Assembly: GCF_027943255.1 (NCBI RefSeq)
Contig: NC_072893.1
Coordinates: 123,255,784 to 123,319,783, forward strand
DNA length: 64,000 nucleotides
Source of the DNA: Anastrepha obliqua
Lineage: Eukaryota; Arthropoda; Insecta; Diptera; Tephritidae
Reading direction: 5' to 3'
Part shown: positions 32,411 through 46,800 of the stretch, one piece after another
Numbering within the stretch: position 1 is the first letter of the stretch
Layout: every line of letters begins with the position of its first letter
Made by a program: the position numbers and the translations under genes
Notes under the pieces: model-generated
Database searches by the model: none
What the model was told of the DNA's origin: nothing
What the model saw: the letters and a program-made list of their open reading frames with translations, nothing else

Positions 32411-33243
32411 TTTACTATTCTATTTTATATTATTTTGTTAAATTTTTTTTGTTTATTGTGTCTTATTCTCTTTTTCAATTAATTTGATTACTCAGTCAAA
32501 CGAACCATAACGGGAATATCCGTTTTCATTCCATATTTCTGCTAACGAACCGGAAGATAGCAGAATTTGGTATTGCTCCAGGGTTGCATTCATACTTGCC
32601 AGTAATATTTACATGTTAAACATACTTAGATAATTTAAAAAGCTCGCCTAAGTGCTCTACTAACACTTGTAAACAAACTAAAAACCGTATTTAATCAATT
32701 ATTACAAACAAATTCATATATCCACTTAAATCGCAGGCCCTAATTCAGCATTCAACTCCTCTTGCACTTACAGTGGCAGCATCACATGTGGAACATACCA
32801 TTCCGCTATTCAGTGATGCCATTAGAACCTAAAGTTATACATTTACCAGAGAACGTAATTTACGTTCTCTGCATTTACGAGCGAATTTGAGGGATTTTTT
32901 TCCAGTGAAACTAAATTATTATAGTTAACTAATTTATGTTGAATTTGATTAAAAAGTATTGCGTCGCATTTATAGAAGGCATTTTGTCGTTACCTTGATT
33001 ATTATTATTTTTTTTTTTAATTTCTGCTGAGTGGACAGGTGAGACTGGCACAAGAATTTAATCCAGCAAAGTACAGTCGGTTTAATATAAGTACATTATT
33101 TTTCAACTTAACTATTTAATTTTTAGGGCTGGAGAAAACCTTTTTGTTGATATATGTAAATATGGATACATTTGTTATAAAAAACATATATATGAATATT
33201 AGTTCAAGATTAAAAATAAATACGAAAACCGTTTATAAGACAT
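32411..33243. other. AT-rich spacer with one palindrome
   Basis: No gene seen. Holds the 26-bp palindrome at 32,846-32,871 (listed separately). Confidence 0.4.
32846..32871. repeat. small palindrome, copy 1 (CCAGAGAACGT type)
   Basis: CCAGAGAACGTA, then its inverted form TTACGTTCTCTG. Related palindromes lie at 52,082, 52,149 and 60,313. Confidence 0.75.
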
Positions 33244-34443
33244 ACAAGGTGAAGTCCAAAATAAACAAGACTGAGCTAAAATAGAAACGACCGGAGCTTT
33301 GTTCTGATAACTTCGAGTTTATTTATTCCAAATAGTCTCCTCTGGCCTCAATACACTGTTTTGCGTGATCTAAAAGCTTTTCGAAAGAGTGTTTCAGATC
33401 ATTGAGCGGAATGTCCTTCAGAATGTCGGTACAAGCCTTTTGGATGGTCTCCACGGAAGCAAAACGTTTTCCTTTCATGGCCAAATGAAATTTTCCGAAT
33501 AAGTAGAAGTCACAGGGAGCCATATCAGGCCAATACGGTGAGTGATTGATGGTTAAAATGCGATTTCTAGTCACAAGAGTGGATCGATGAGATGGCGCAT
33601 TATCATGCAATAAGTGCCAACTTCCACATTCGCGGTATGCAGGGCTAATTCGACGAATGCGATGCAACAAACGCTTCAAAATGCAAAGTTAGAAAATTGT
33701 ATTGACGGTTTGACCCGTTGGCACGAACTCCTTGTGGACAATTCCCTTGGAATCGTAAAAACAAATGAACATCGACTTGGTTTTTGACTTCTCCAAAGGC
33801 AATTTCTTGGGTGGTGGCTCGTCTGGGGCCTTCCATTCGGCACTTTGACGCTTAGCTTGAGGTTCATGTTGGAAACACCACTTTTCAACACCAGTTACAA
33901 TGTTGTATGTAAAAGAAGTTCTCGTCTTTTCTCGCCTCTTTAATGAGGTCTTTCGAATGTTGAATTTGGAGCAATTTTTGGTCCTCAGCTAACTTGTGCT
34001 GACCTTGAATGAACTTCAACTATGATTTCGGTTAATTTTTCATAAATTTACGAACTATTTCGATGAAGTTTTCGGTGATTATTGATATTGGGCGGCCCGT
34101 ATGTTCATTGTCATTTATGTTCTCATAACCACCTCTGAAACGTGTAAACCACTCCTGAACTCTGGCACGAGATAGACAATCATCGCTATAAACTTTTTTC
34201 ATCAATTCAAGTGTTTGAGTAAACGTTTATCGATTTTAAAACAAAATTTCATATTAGCCCTTTATTCGAAACTAATTTTTGTACTGATGCCATAAGCATA
34301 CCGACACTTTAGACGCAATAACTTCGCTTCCAAGCTTTCACTGGAAGTCAGCTAGGGATGTAATTTTCAACGCACTAACTCATTAAAAATATGGCGCCAT
34401 ATTTTTTAGGACGCCAATCTTGTTTATTTGGACTTCACCTTGT
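33244..34443 (-). mobile_element. mariner element (DD34D type), decayed
   Basis: Terminal inverted repeats ACAAGGTGAAGTCCAAA at 33,244 and its reverse at 34,443, continuing as ATAAACAAGA/ATAAACAAGAC. Full-length spacing (1.2 kb) with a broken transposase between. Confidence 0.85.
33320..34225 (-). pseudogene. mariner transposase, broken
   Basis: N-terminal frame: KKVYSDDCLSRARVQEWFTR (helix-turn-helix) and INDNEHTGRP linker, then stops. The middle region is scattered over two frames: a Gln/Ser-Glu-Trp-Lys block, KSMFICFYDSKGIVHKEFVP, then GQTVN. C-terminal 118 residues (33,679-33,323): LLHDNAPSHRS (second aspartate) and YWPDMAPCDFYLFGKFH (third aspartate, DD34D spacing). Several frameshifts and stops; inactive. 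It is from a different mariner group than the 12.5, 52.2 and 59.4 kb copies. Confidence 0.85.
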
Positions 34444-37400
34444 TAAATACTGCAATACTGTTTTATTTATTATCTGTCATATCGTTAAATTCTTGACTTT
34501 GTTTGGGCTTAATTTTTTCACGAAGTGCGGCAACACTGCAGCTAATCAGTTGATTATAAACAGTCGGAATCGTTGGGTGTTGTTGGATGTTGTCAATGTT
34601 GTTGGCTGCTTCTTGGCGGCTGTGGGCATATAATGTTCTGAGTGCGATACTAATGCAGATAACGAAACAGTTTAATTTAAATCAATTACGAAATTTGTGG
34701 CAAACAAGAAAGGTTTATAATTTGTTAGCGCAACGTTAAAAAGTGTGAAAATTACTAATAATAGTATACATGTTCATACATACATATAATATATACTTAT
34801 TTAAGAATCGTGTTGTGCGAAAAATCGATCAAAACAGTGAATATTATACAAAAGCACTAGCAAATGTAATGAAAACAAAGCGACATTTAAATGATACAAC
34901 AAATATGTAAATACTGAGAAATTTTTACAGCTGAATATTATACTTTTTGGTGCATGTAAATTTCCTCACTATGTGTTACCATTCAACAAAGCTATGTACA
35001 GTGGAGTGTGCCCTAATTTATTTTTGTTGTGGTTTGATCTTCTTACATACAACTGTGTAAATATGCACATGCATGGATATGCATCTATGTAGTATGCATT
35101 TGCATACATACATAAGTATGTATACACCGCCGCACCCTCCCATCTGGCGGAATTCGTTTATTGAATGTGTTCTTCCCTATAAGACTTTGTCACTTTTCGC
35201 TGCATGCTGTCACTCTACCGAGCTATGTATGTTTACGAGAATATGTGCGTATGTATGTATACATGTGTACAAAATGTCATCCTTTCGAACCCCGGTAGTC
35301 TCCTTTTTTATTGAGAGTTTTTCCATAGTTGGTAATTGCTATAGCGGGTATGAATTTGTGTTAGTTTTTCTTTTCGTGTCATCCTTATACCCCTACTTAT
35401 TTATTTTTTTCACATTATTCTGTCTCCTATTATGTTGTATTATTGTGCTTTTTTTGCGCTCTCTCATCATTGTAGTCTCCAGTTTATTATTATTTACATA
35501 CCGTTGAAATTGCTACACCAACAACACAATCTGTTGCCGGACGTCAGGAGGTCTCTTTACAATTGTGAATAATATGACTGGGTTTGCTATGGTAGTGATT
35601 ATGTACCGTATTTTTTTGTTACATTCAATTGGCCGGTATGTCGCGCCTCTCAAATAGTCCAGATTTATGTGATTGAGTAAAAATCACGTATTAGGAAGTA
35701 ACTTGCATTTTCGTTTGCTTAATCTGATGGGTAAATGCAATTTTATGTATGCATGTATGTATACAACAATCAAAATATTTCGATGCATATACAAACATAC
35801 TTCAATAGGTATGTAATATGAAAATATGCACCTGTTCGCACAAGCTTACACTTTAATGCAGGACTTATGCACCTAATTGGCACTGGTTGAAATTGTTGTT
35901 ACTGTTGCTTTTGTTTTAGCGCTTTACATATTTTTTTAGTGACTTTCTTCGATGCCGAATTTTTCGATGGGGTATGATCCAAGCGAAAACACTGCTAGAT
36001 ATGTTGGTTTGAGAGAACTCTTCTATGACAGCCCATTCGATGTAGTAGATTGGCACAGTTTTCCGCTCCTTCAACCTCAGTGAGCTTCCGTTAGCAGCGG
36101 TTGTTGTTAGTGTAGCAACATACGAATTCCCTCGTGCTCGGTTGTTGTGGGTGCTACCATTGTTGGAGCAATACAAACATTTCCCATACTTTCCAATGCT
36201 GCTGGAGTGACAGTCCGCAGTCGAACATACATCTGGGTAGTTCCGGTGATGTAGAACCGGCTGAAGAGAACACATTGTGGCCGCCATTTTTGTTGTGTTA
36301 TGATTTAGGCTCATCAGTTCAGAACTCCGTTCGACTTGAGTATTCTTGAGTCATTATTAATATTACTATGAGTGGATTTAGCACTGCTACTTGAAAAATC
36401 AATTGTGCCCCCTACATCTCCTCAGAGAAATACTCTGAGTCCAACTGGCTCAATAAATTGTTTTCCAATAAATTTGTATTATTTTATTGAGTTTATTTCC
36501 ATTTACAATGTCCTGTTAGAATTCCTGTGATGATTCGAAAATTATTCCTATTTAATTCTATGCAATCTTTAAATTGCTCAAAGCTTCCTATAACTGATTT
36601 TTATTGCGATAAATCCGGTATATTGCCCCTGTATGGTATTCTTTGCATTTCCTCTGCTTGCTGAATAAGAGAGGAGAAGTTATCCTTTTCTAGGCCAAAA
36701 AATGGCTCCGGGCCTGTAAATGGTGGGGCAAAGGGGTGGCTAAGTGCTGAAATATTATGAATTCATAAAAACCTATGTATATAAAAACGAACATTTAAAT
36801 TCCTTAGACAAATTGAAGTGCTGCTTTTGTCGAGCGTACTGAATTTTTACCAAAAAACGCTTTTCTGTGTTATTTTTTAAAGTTCCGTTAACTTTAAAAA
36901 ATCTTCGTAAGTTTTTATTTTGTATTGTTTCTCTCAAGTGCGCGTGCGTGCACAAAGTCTGTTGCTTCTATCCTACGCACAGTTAGGCAGCAAAAACAAG
37001 TGCAACAATTATGACTACAACAATATTGTGCATTTCTCACCTACAAACTATGTACGAGTATGAGCGAGTTGAATTAAAATCGATTTATTAAACTCAGTGC
37101 AGTGAAAGCTAATCATAGGAGGTGAAGTGAAATCGCACTTCGTGACATATAAACCAAATAATGAAAAAAAAATAAAAATAAAAAATAAAAACATTAATGG
37201 GCCTTAAATTATGCAGCTGTTCAAACACAATTTTCAAATTAGCTTCATAAACACAACAAAGCAATCATCAAAGGTAAACTTCAGAGAGCAACTAAATATT
37301 TTGGAAACAATGACGCGCACAGCCTAGCAGTAATTCATGGCACACACTGTACAAACATACATACATATATAGTATGTGTTAAAAGGACTAAATATAAGCA

Positions 37401-37885
37401 CAATCTAGTTAAAACTTAAAGTGACTACCTGCAAAAAATTATAAATTAGTAAAAAAATTACCCGTGTTAAGATATGTAAAACAAAATAAAATAAATGAAA
37501 ATAAAATAAAGTTATTACACTTAAGGAGTGTGCGGGTGAAAAGCGTATGACAGCCGTAGCCACCTCCCTACGCCTACAAAAGTTTCAACCACTCGCAAAT
37601 TGGTGGGGCTAAATTTCGGCCAAATGCACTAAACCTATTGTATAGTAATCGACCGCGAAAGCGAACGCTGCTAACGAGCCACACAAGGCCGTGCAAATAA
37701 TGACAATTCATATACCTAAGTAATTACAAATATATATATACAAGCTGTTTACCTATAAATATATGCACAACGAAAGTTGTCACTGCACCAAACATAAAAT
37801 TAACAACAACGCGCCAAGCAGCTATACATTTGCAAGCCGATCACTTGGCTACAGACTCCATTTGGTGTTCGTTCGCCTTTTCACG
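34444..37885. other. non-coding region upstream of the Agpat1 coding exon
   Basis: AT-rich, with CATACATA/GTATGTAT tracts. It could hold promoter and untranslated first exon(s) of the acyltransferase gene, but no splice sites can be assigned. A degenerate copy of the TAGCAGCA dispersed repeat lies at about 36,110-36,300. Frames at 35,073-35,507 and elsewhere have no recognisable content. Confidence 0.4.
36110..36300 (+). repeat. dispersed TAGCAGCA repeat, degenerate copy
   Basis: Shares TGCTGCTGGAGTGACAGTCC and GGTAGTTCCGGTGATGTAG with the copies at 41,168, 48,474 and 53,553. Confidence 0.6.
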
Positions 37886-40800
37886 ATGACCTCGTACATA
37901 GAGTTGCTTGTATTGTTTTTGCTACTACTCTTACCATTTCCGTTCTTCTACGAGAATAGTCATATTTTTCGTTACTACTTCAAATTTTTCATCTACTACG
38001 GCATTGTGTCCTTCAATTCCATCATCCTGATACCGGCATTCCTGCTGCGACCGTTCGATGTGCGAAATTTGCTGTGAGTATAAAAAAAATTGATTATGCT
38101 GCTTAGCATTCAGAGTGTTTATTTTACAAATAATTAAGTAAGCGTGTGTGTGTATGTGTCCTGGCATGAGTAGTGGGAATTTGATTTACCGCTCGTTGTT
38201 ATACGCAGCCAAAACTAAATCGATAATAATGTTGTTCTTGGTCAGTTGGTTGACTCTTGGTGGGTGGTATGACACATTGGGAGGTTTTTGAAACCGCTTC
38301 ACCGCTGCGAAAGTTTCAAGGTGCGACAGACAGCACTTTTGTTTGGTGACAATTAAGTGTTTTAGTGTAATTAACGCGCTTTTAGTAATAGAGAGAAATT
38401 TTGGGAGGTAAGAGAGACGCAGCTACATACATACATACTCCTTTCGCCCGCAAGAACTTATTTTTGTCAATTTTGTATTAGTTCGTTGTACGTATTGTAT
38501 TTAAATATTACATGAAAAGTTATGGGCATGCCACTATGAAACTGTCAGGAATTACTGGGCATAGTCTATTATTGAAACAAAAAAATCTGAGGCTTGTGTT
38601 TTGCAAAAGTTAACAAAAAGTTTTCTAAAAGTAAAAACAAAAAACAAAGTGTTTGCCAAACATTTTGAACAAAAAAATAAATTCCAGAAGAAAGTATTAA
38701 GTGTCAAAAAGAACCCAAGATATTTTATTTTCAAAAACTCTATATCAAAATTTTCAACTTTGAATAAATCTCAAAATTTTCAACTTTGCATAAATCTAAA
38801 AATTACTATTTTTTTTAATTTTACTGTTTACATTATAATATTCGGACAAATGAACGTAAGAATGCAGGGATTTTCCTCACTACCCTCATAAAAACTGCGG
38901 AGATGGCGGGCGCTACCCTCTTCCATTCCTCCCTAGAGATTACGCCGTCGTTGTTGTTGTAGCAGCATAAACATTCCCTGTGCACAGTGGGCCAGGAGAC
39001 CCTTATAAGTGGCCAAAATTCATAATTCCCAAAACACCAACAATTTATAACTTTTAATACCGCTATGTACGGGTTTTGGGCTCTCTGATTACAAATATGA
39101 AGTCAGATTTCAACAATTCAAAATGGCGGATCCAATATGGCGGACATGAAATTTAAAAACTTGGATTTTTTTCACCAAATTTGGTATTTAGGGGTTTTTG
39201 GGGGCGCTGATTACGAATCTGCTGCCAGATTTTAGAAATTAAAAATTTCGAATCCCTTATGCGGACCTTTTTTTTTTAATTTTATCTGATTAATTTGAAA
39301 CTTGTTACTCGGGCTTTTTTGTATCGTATTTTGTATTTTTGTATGTTTCCGGAATCTACCACAAGGAGGTTACAGTGCGATTTCAGACTCCTTCTTTTTT
39401 TTTAATTTTTTGTTGTTTTAAATTTTTTTTAAGTTTTTAAATATTATTTTATTGGTTTTTTTTATACATTTTTTTAAAAATAGGTAAATACTAATTGCTT
39501 GCTCTACGAGGTCAAATATCGTCATTTACATCAGATTGTGTGTGTGTGTAGGGCGACAAAATCTTGGAGATTGAGATGTAACATTATTCCACAAAATTAC
39601 ATCCACTTCACTTGATAGCCTTAAGGGGATAAGTGTAGTAACGAACTTGTAACGCCTTGTTTGTAAGGCGAATACCCACTACTCCCATCAAATCCCCAAG
39701 AACACATCAGAACAGTTTTGAGCTCAGTAATTTTATTTTTTTGAATAAGACACTGTAAAACTTCTCTTTGTAGTTCTATTATTCTATTCACCGTGTGGTT
39801 TAAAAGTTCTTGAAGTGATACTTCAGCTAACGTTTCAGAAATTTTAATTGACTCTTTCGACGGTCTTAACTTTTCTTTGGCTTCTCTAATCGCATTATAC
39901 GCAGGCCAAATGTCTGCTCCACTAGATTTGGTCGCTAATCGCATATTCAGATAGACTTGTTTAGACATAGAATTATCGAAAAGAAATGCTAAAGCCACTT
40001 CTGGGCTTTTCTTTTCTATTGTAGGAAAAGGTGTTGTCATTATTTTTCTAATTTTCTTAGCCTGTTCCTCGCTTTTTGAAAGTTCGTTAAGTACCGATCG
40101 CAAATCTGCTTCCCCTGAAACTCGTGCCGCATGACTAGTAGCCATTAACGATTTCTGACGATCATTATCATGTTCTTCACTGATTTTAGACACTTCTCGT
40201 CTTTTCGATCTAGTAGATTTTTCTGCAAAATCGAGCGATGGACGACCTCTTTTAAGTATTTCAGTCTTACTTATTTTAGCTGTGAGGTCTAAGTCAGGAA
40301 TAGTAAATTCAGAATCCAACCACTCTGAATTTTGTGACTCAAAGACAGCTATTTTCCTACTGCAATGCTGATATTTTGCATTTCTTTTTGACTTTAAACT
40401 AATTAAAGCATTTTTCAAGCGTTCCAATCCTTTACAACCTACATCTGATTTATTGATACCAATTTTAGTTAAAATTGAATCAACGGTTATATTCATGTCA
40501 TTATTGCCTAACATAATTTGAAGAACCTCTTTTTTCTTCAATGAAGTCATTATGAATTAAATAAGTTAAAATTGTGTGACTCTTAATACTTGGTTAACTT
40601 TTTACACCCTATTGGCAAATGATTGATATACAGTCAACTCGCGCATAGATCAGTAAAACTTCATTTTTTTTTAAAAGAAAATGAAAAACCGCAGCAAACC
40701 GCACCTTTAGCTTGTTACACATGAACTACTGAAGACGTTAATGTAAAAAAATTGTTAATAGCTTCTGGAGTTTTGCGCAAGGCTCAATCGGCGTATTAAC

Positions 40801-43800
40801 AAGTAGTAAAAAAAAACAAAATTTTTCACAATTATTCTCAATATTTCTAACATCAGATTTATTTTTTCAGCTATTGACTATTTTCGCATACTACATGATT
40901 GCAACTAATGAGAAAATGCAATATAATTAATGACAAATACTACATTTCAGTAAAACAGTGACAGTTTAGAACAATAGCTATATGGTGATCATTTAAGCCT
41001 TACACTTATATTAACTTATTATACAAGCTTAAATATTTCATTAAAACTTATAACATTTACAAAATAACTACTTTCACTTATCTTTATGATGATACTATAT
41101 TGCATTTTGAAAAATCTTTCAATGACTTTTGGCCAAATTTTTTGGTCTTCTGGCCCACAGTGCTGTGCATATACGAGGAATGCTGCTGAAGTGACAGTCC
41201 TTGGCCGGTCGTTCCGGTTACGTAGAACCGACTGTCGTGGGAATGCTTCTCAGATAACTGAGAATCATTTTGGCCGCCATAGCGCTCCAGGATATTGGTA
41301 GCCATACGAAGATCAGAGAAGGACCATTTACTTTGCCCTGCCTGCCTAGTGGAGAGTCCTCGAAGAGATACCCCCGAAGCCCCAGGAAAAGTAGGGAAAG
41401 CCCTTTGCTGGTGCTGTCTACCGCGCCACTAATCTAGCAAACGCAGACGGTGCCGTCTGTAATCCGCTACCTTGTCACCGTTCAGGTTTCCAAAGAACGA
41501 AGGCCGTTGACGCCGCAGATCATTTAGCGCTACCCAGGGTGTACCACGCGGAGGCGGTCTGCCTTACACCCCACCTCACCTATAGCGTGGCAGAGAAAGT
41601 TACTCTCACAATTTTGCTTGCGATGGCCAAATATTGTATCCTATCATTCTTGATAACTTATCCGAAACAAAACGTTGTTGTTGTTTATTGTAATTTTAAT
41701 TACTCCTCTTGCCGGCCTTGTTTTGTGGGTGTCTTCAAGCTAATAAGAAACATAAATTACTGTTGTTGTTGTTGTTGTAGCAGTATCTTCGCCCTGTCAG
41801 TGTGGTGTAATTACCGGTCGTCTTCGTCTAGCTCATCTAACGGTAGGCCCAGGAAACTGGCTGTTTCGACGGGTTGGATCCAGAGGGAGAGAGGTGTTAG
41901 ATGAGTGGGGGTTTTTTTTTTTAAACATAAATTACTCTATCAAAGTAGTTCTCTATAGCCCGAGCACCTACTAAACATACGTAAAATGGGCAGTATGGGG
42001 CATAAACGAACGACCTCCTACGACCAAGTAAACGAAATTCAAGACTGCTACAAAATTTAGTGACGGTTTCTTTGATAACTTTCGTTTTAAATTTTTTACC
42101 TACAGATATATTTTTCTCTGCTCTAGATATGAGAACATCAAAGACATTTTCACATTTTTCTCTGGCAATGCACCAGTGCGACGTCATGCCTCTCTGATGG
42201 GCAGAATCTTGTATTTTATCATTCGTGAGAGGGATGCCTGGAGACTAACGGTAGTCATAACTGGCTGTTGGTCTTTCGGAGAACAAGCAGCCAAAATGGG
42301 CATCCCTCACAACACATACTGTCACAGTTGTAAACAACTGGATAAAAAGGAAACAATCTTCCACTTCCCTATGGAAGGACAGAATGTTAACCCTGGGCAG
42401 GCCGCTGTGCGAGAGTCTCGAACAACTGTAGGGGTTAGATGTCAACAACCTAATAAGGTTCTTAAACCGCACAGACTGGATATAGTCATGCCGTAAATAA
42501 CTGGTAACGAGGATGTGGCAACAAAATGGTGCGGAAGCGCTAGTTGGATTCTGGAAGAATCACCACTAAAACCAACCATCCAACCAACCATCATTCGTAA
42601 GTTATATTTATCAAATGGATTATATGGAATTTTGCAAGCCACCGCTAGCTGTCCAATGGCAAAGTAAATTCGTGGTTTTGTTTTTAATTTGTGCAGTTAG
42701 CACTACTGGCGATAATCCAACATCGAGCATTGTACTTGAGGCACTTAGTATCTGTATTTGCTGGCTAGTCACATACCTCTAACAGCTTATCGATTTTCAT
42801 TGTTTATTTTACGATGTATTAAAATTCTTAAAGCGACCTCAGTTAGTGGCATTCATTAGATTTATTGTTTACAGTCTATACCTTTTACGTCAGAGAAAGA
42901 GTTATGAACCAAAACAAACAAAAAAAAAACAGAAATTTTATTTCGAGCTCGTAATGTTCATACAAATATGAAATTGATTCGATTATTTATTGCAACTAAT
43001 TTTCAGTTTAATATTTACCTACATACACACATACATATGTAGCTATGCATGCACGCACATATGCATATAAATCATTACTAACACCGTGCAACACTGGAAA
43101 TACACCTGATAAATTACACACTGTAGGTTGTTTATATGGTAGAATAATGCATAAAAATATTTTTGTTATATTTTTTGTACCCTCCAATTTTTATTTATTT
43201 ATAAAAAACCGTTTTTTCAGACTTTGCACGGTAATCTACGGATATCTCAGTCATTTTTTCACCGATTTTCAATATTTTATATGTTTTGAAAAGGATATTG
43301 TCAGACCTTTCAAATGATGTACAACAAGTAATTATTCAAACTAGTTAGTTGTGATTTTTATTTGATTAAACCTGGAGAAAGTGGTTTTTTTTATTATTTT
43401 TTTAGTTTCAACAATTTTTTATTGCATAATTTTACAACAAAATTAAAAATGTTTGTTAATATTCTTTGAGTGCATTTATTACCGAAGAAATTAATGTATT
43501 ACTTTCAATAATCGGACAAAAATTGCGTAAACTACGCTAGTTTTTCGTTAATAGAAAATATGGCCCATCATGTGTATTGCAGTGTCTACAATGTATTGGT
43601 CATACATTTTTTGTCAACTTTGAAAATTGGGATGAAGTTGTTCTGACTTGGAGTAAAAAGAACAATCATACTGTTTTTTATATAAATTTTTTTGTTGATT
43701 TTACATACCTAACTTTTTCTAAAAATGTTTACCCGACCTTCGTCGATTTAAAGAAGAATCGCTCGTCTCGCGTTTGAGCGACCAACAGTAATCCGCCAAC

Positions 43801-46800
43801 ATATGTATTTTGTTTTTTCCGAGGAAACGTTTTTCAATTGACGCAATTTCTTGATGAAACCTTTCCCCTTGTTCATCGCTGAATTTTCCAAGGTTCTCCG
43901 GAAAGAAGTCTAAATGTGAATGCAAAAAGTGAATTTTGATGGACATTCTACATCGCATGTCTCCGTAGGCCCGTAAAAATTCATCCACGACGGCAACGTA
44001 GTTGTCACTTCTTTTTTCCCCCAAAAAGTTTTCACAAAGAGAAATGAAACTCATCCATGCTCTTCTTTCCACCGGATTCAGTTTCTCAGTGAAATTTCCA
44101 TCCTTCATGATTTTGCGAATTTGCGGTCCAACGAATATCCCTGCACAAGAACGGAAAATTTTTTATACAATAATACAATAGGTTATATTTCCATGGAATA
44201 TGCACATCAATTTTCTAATAATTAAAAATTTCAGACGATTACTTGCTACTTTCATTTTATTTGAAATGTAATACTTTCTTTAATTTTGGCATCACTCAGC
44301 TTAGGGAAAGTCGTTTTTAAGTGTGAAAAAGCTTCACTGTCTTTATCTAGACATTTCACAAACTGCTTCACGTAAACCTTTCATTTATAATTTATGATAA
44401 ATTGTCATTGTCAAACATTTATTGTCAATACATAAAGAATGCAGTGATTTTTCCAAGTAAATAATCATTAAAGACAAAAACTATGGTTCCACAAATGGAT
44501 AGATATTCGAGGCATTTTTTTCTATTTACGGAAAACTAGCGTAGTTTACGCAATTTTTTATCCGATTATTGAAAGTAATACATTAATTTCTTCGTTTATA
44601 AATGCACTCAAAGAATATTAACAAACATCTTTGATTTTGTTGTAAAATTATGCAATAAAAAATTGTTAAAGTTGAAAAAATGATAAAAAAAGCACTTTCT
44701 CCAGGTTTAATCAAATAAAAATCACATCTAACTAGTTTGAATAAATACTTGTTGTACATCATTTGAAAGGTCTGACATCATTTGAGAGGTCAAAACATAT
44801 AAAATATTGAAAATCGGTGAAAAAATGACTGAGATATCCGTAGATTACCGCGCAAAGTCTGAAAAAACGGTTTTTTTATAAATAAATAAACATTGGAGGG
44901 TACAAAAAATATAACAAAAATATTTTTATGCATTATTCGACCATATAAACAACCTACAGTGTGTAATTTGTCAGGTGTATTTCGTTTTTTTTTTTTGTAG
45001 CACAGTCTAATTAATAAGTAACTGAGCGTATCGTTTGCATCGTCAATTGCTTGGCAAATAAATTGGGGCTAGAAACAAATACTATTCAATTGAACAAAAA
45101 AGTCAACAACCGTTGTAGAAATATGGGTATGTAAATACATATATGGGTACATTATACGATATGTGGAGTAAAAAACTAAACATCACTGGCCCTCAATCCA
45201 AATATAGAGCGTAAGCGAAAATTCTCTCTCACAGAGAAGCAAAAGGCAGCAAGTTAACGAACGGAAAATTATCCATCACTTGCAAAAACTATTCGAAGAA
45301 GACATATCAGCTGAGTTTGTTTACAAATTTTGGTGTTTTCAAAAAAAAAAATACCATAAATATTAGTAATAATATTACCATAAATATATTTTTTGTCGAT
45401 AAACTTTCCATTCTTTCGTTTTCGGACTCTAAATTGCAAATATCAAACCAGGACAAGGAAAAAGTGCTTAAAATGCGAGGTTTCATAAAAAATAGATTTC
45501 TTTGCTTATAAAAATTTCAATTAAATAAAATGTCTTCAGCACAAACTGGCCGTCTCTCTTCCATCGAACTGTCACTTTGCTCTCACAATTTTCGAGTGAT
45601 AGATCATTTTATGGCGTTAACGAGCGCGGAATAACTATTACAAACACGACTACTATTCCAATCGGGTTTAAACACTTAATATGAGAGCATTTCACGAAAG
45701 TAAAAAAAAAAAATAAAAATGTCGGCATCCTGTAAAAACAGTCAGGGCGGGCTTATCATATATTTTTTTATTTGATGTCGATTTTTATCATAGTAAAAAG
45801 AATTGAGAATGTGAGGCCACTAACAGACCGTTATCCGGCTCTCAGCGAATTTGACAGAATCAGCTGATGGTCTGACGTAGCCGAGGTTATGAATCGGTTT
45901 GTTTACAAGCAAACCAAGAATGTGTTAGTGTTGTAAGAAATAAAAAAATGTTACTTCGATGTTGTTCAGATGGCAGCGAATTAATTTGAGTGCTGGGTAT
46001 GTTGATTTTTTCTTATATCATCAACACAAACTCAGTTTTGTCGTAAACAAACCACCGTCACATTATCGGTTGCATCCAAGAATGATAGAGAAGAAGATTG
46101 CGCCTTCCGAATTCGCCGAGTTCATCAATAAACAAACAAAAGGGAGGGAATCACTTGTTTGTGAAGAAGAAGAGTAGGCGAAAGGTATGGAAACACAAGA
46201 AATTATACGCAAACACTTTCTAACCACGACGTCTTCCGCATAAAAACGCAAACGAACTACATTTGGAGGCTTATTATTAATTTGAGCTTATACAGTTTAA
46301 CACGCGGCACTTCGTTTGTATTAGTTTGTTAAGTTTTAATCTCAAAAATCACAATATTACCAAGCCGTTCCCTGAATATGCACAAACATGCAATTTCTCC
46401 TACTTTTGTTTGTTTTGTTCGTTTGTTTTGTATTGCGAAAGGAGCTGACGTCAGAGTAAAGAAAATGTTGTTTAATGGCGCCATCTTCAGTACTCAATTC
46501 GCCTTGGGCTACATCAGCAAATCAGCTGATTCCTTCAAAATCGCTCAACCGGTTAACGGCCTGATGTTGGCCACACCTCTGCATTCTGTGCATCGTAGAC
46601 ACCTGTCATCTAATTCTCTCCTATAGCACATCTAAAATGACGTCATATAAAACTTACTCTAAAAATTCCCTTTCGATCGGTGTTATATTGTATTTCATCA
46701 TTCTGTACTGCATATAAAACATACAAATGTCTAAATACATTTCTAAGCATTTTTTTTATTATAATCAGCGCTATTTTACTTCGAAATTAACTCTTTTCTT

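Noticed and set aside
32411..33243. Possible continuation of the hAT 5' leader to the right of the inverted arm
   Set aside because: The sequence just outside 32,407 does not match that just outside 18,705, so the right arm is not flanked by hAT leader.
33244..34443. TA target duplication of the mariner at 33.2 kb
   Set aside because: The terminal repeats are clear but the flanking dinucleotides do not match exactly, so I do not claim the duplication.
35073..35507. 144-residue plus-strand frame with hydrophobic C-terminus
   Set aside because: The composition follows T-rich DNA, with no motifs or splice context; the hydrophobic residues come from TTT/TTA codons.
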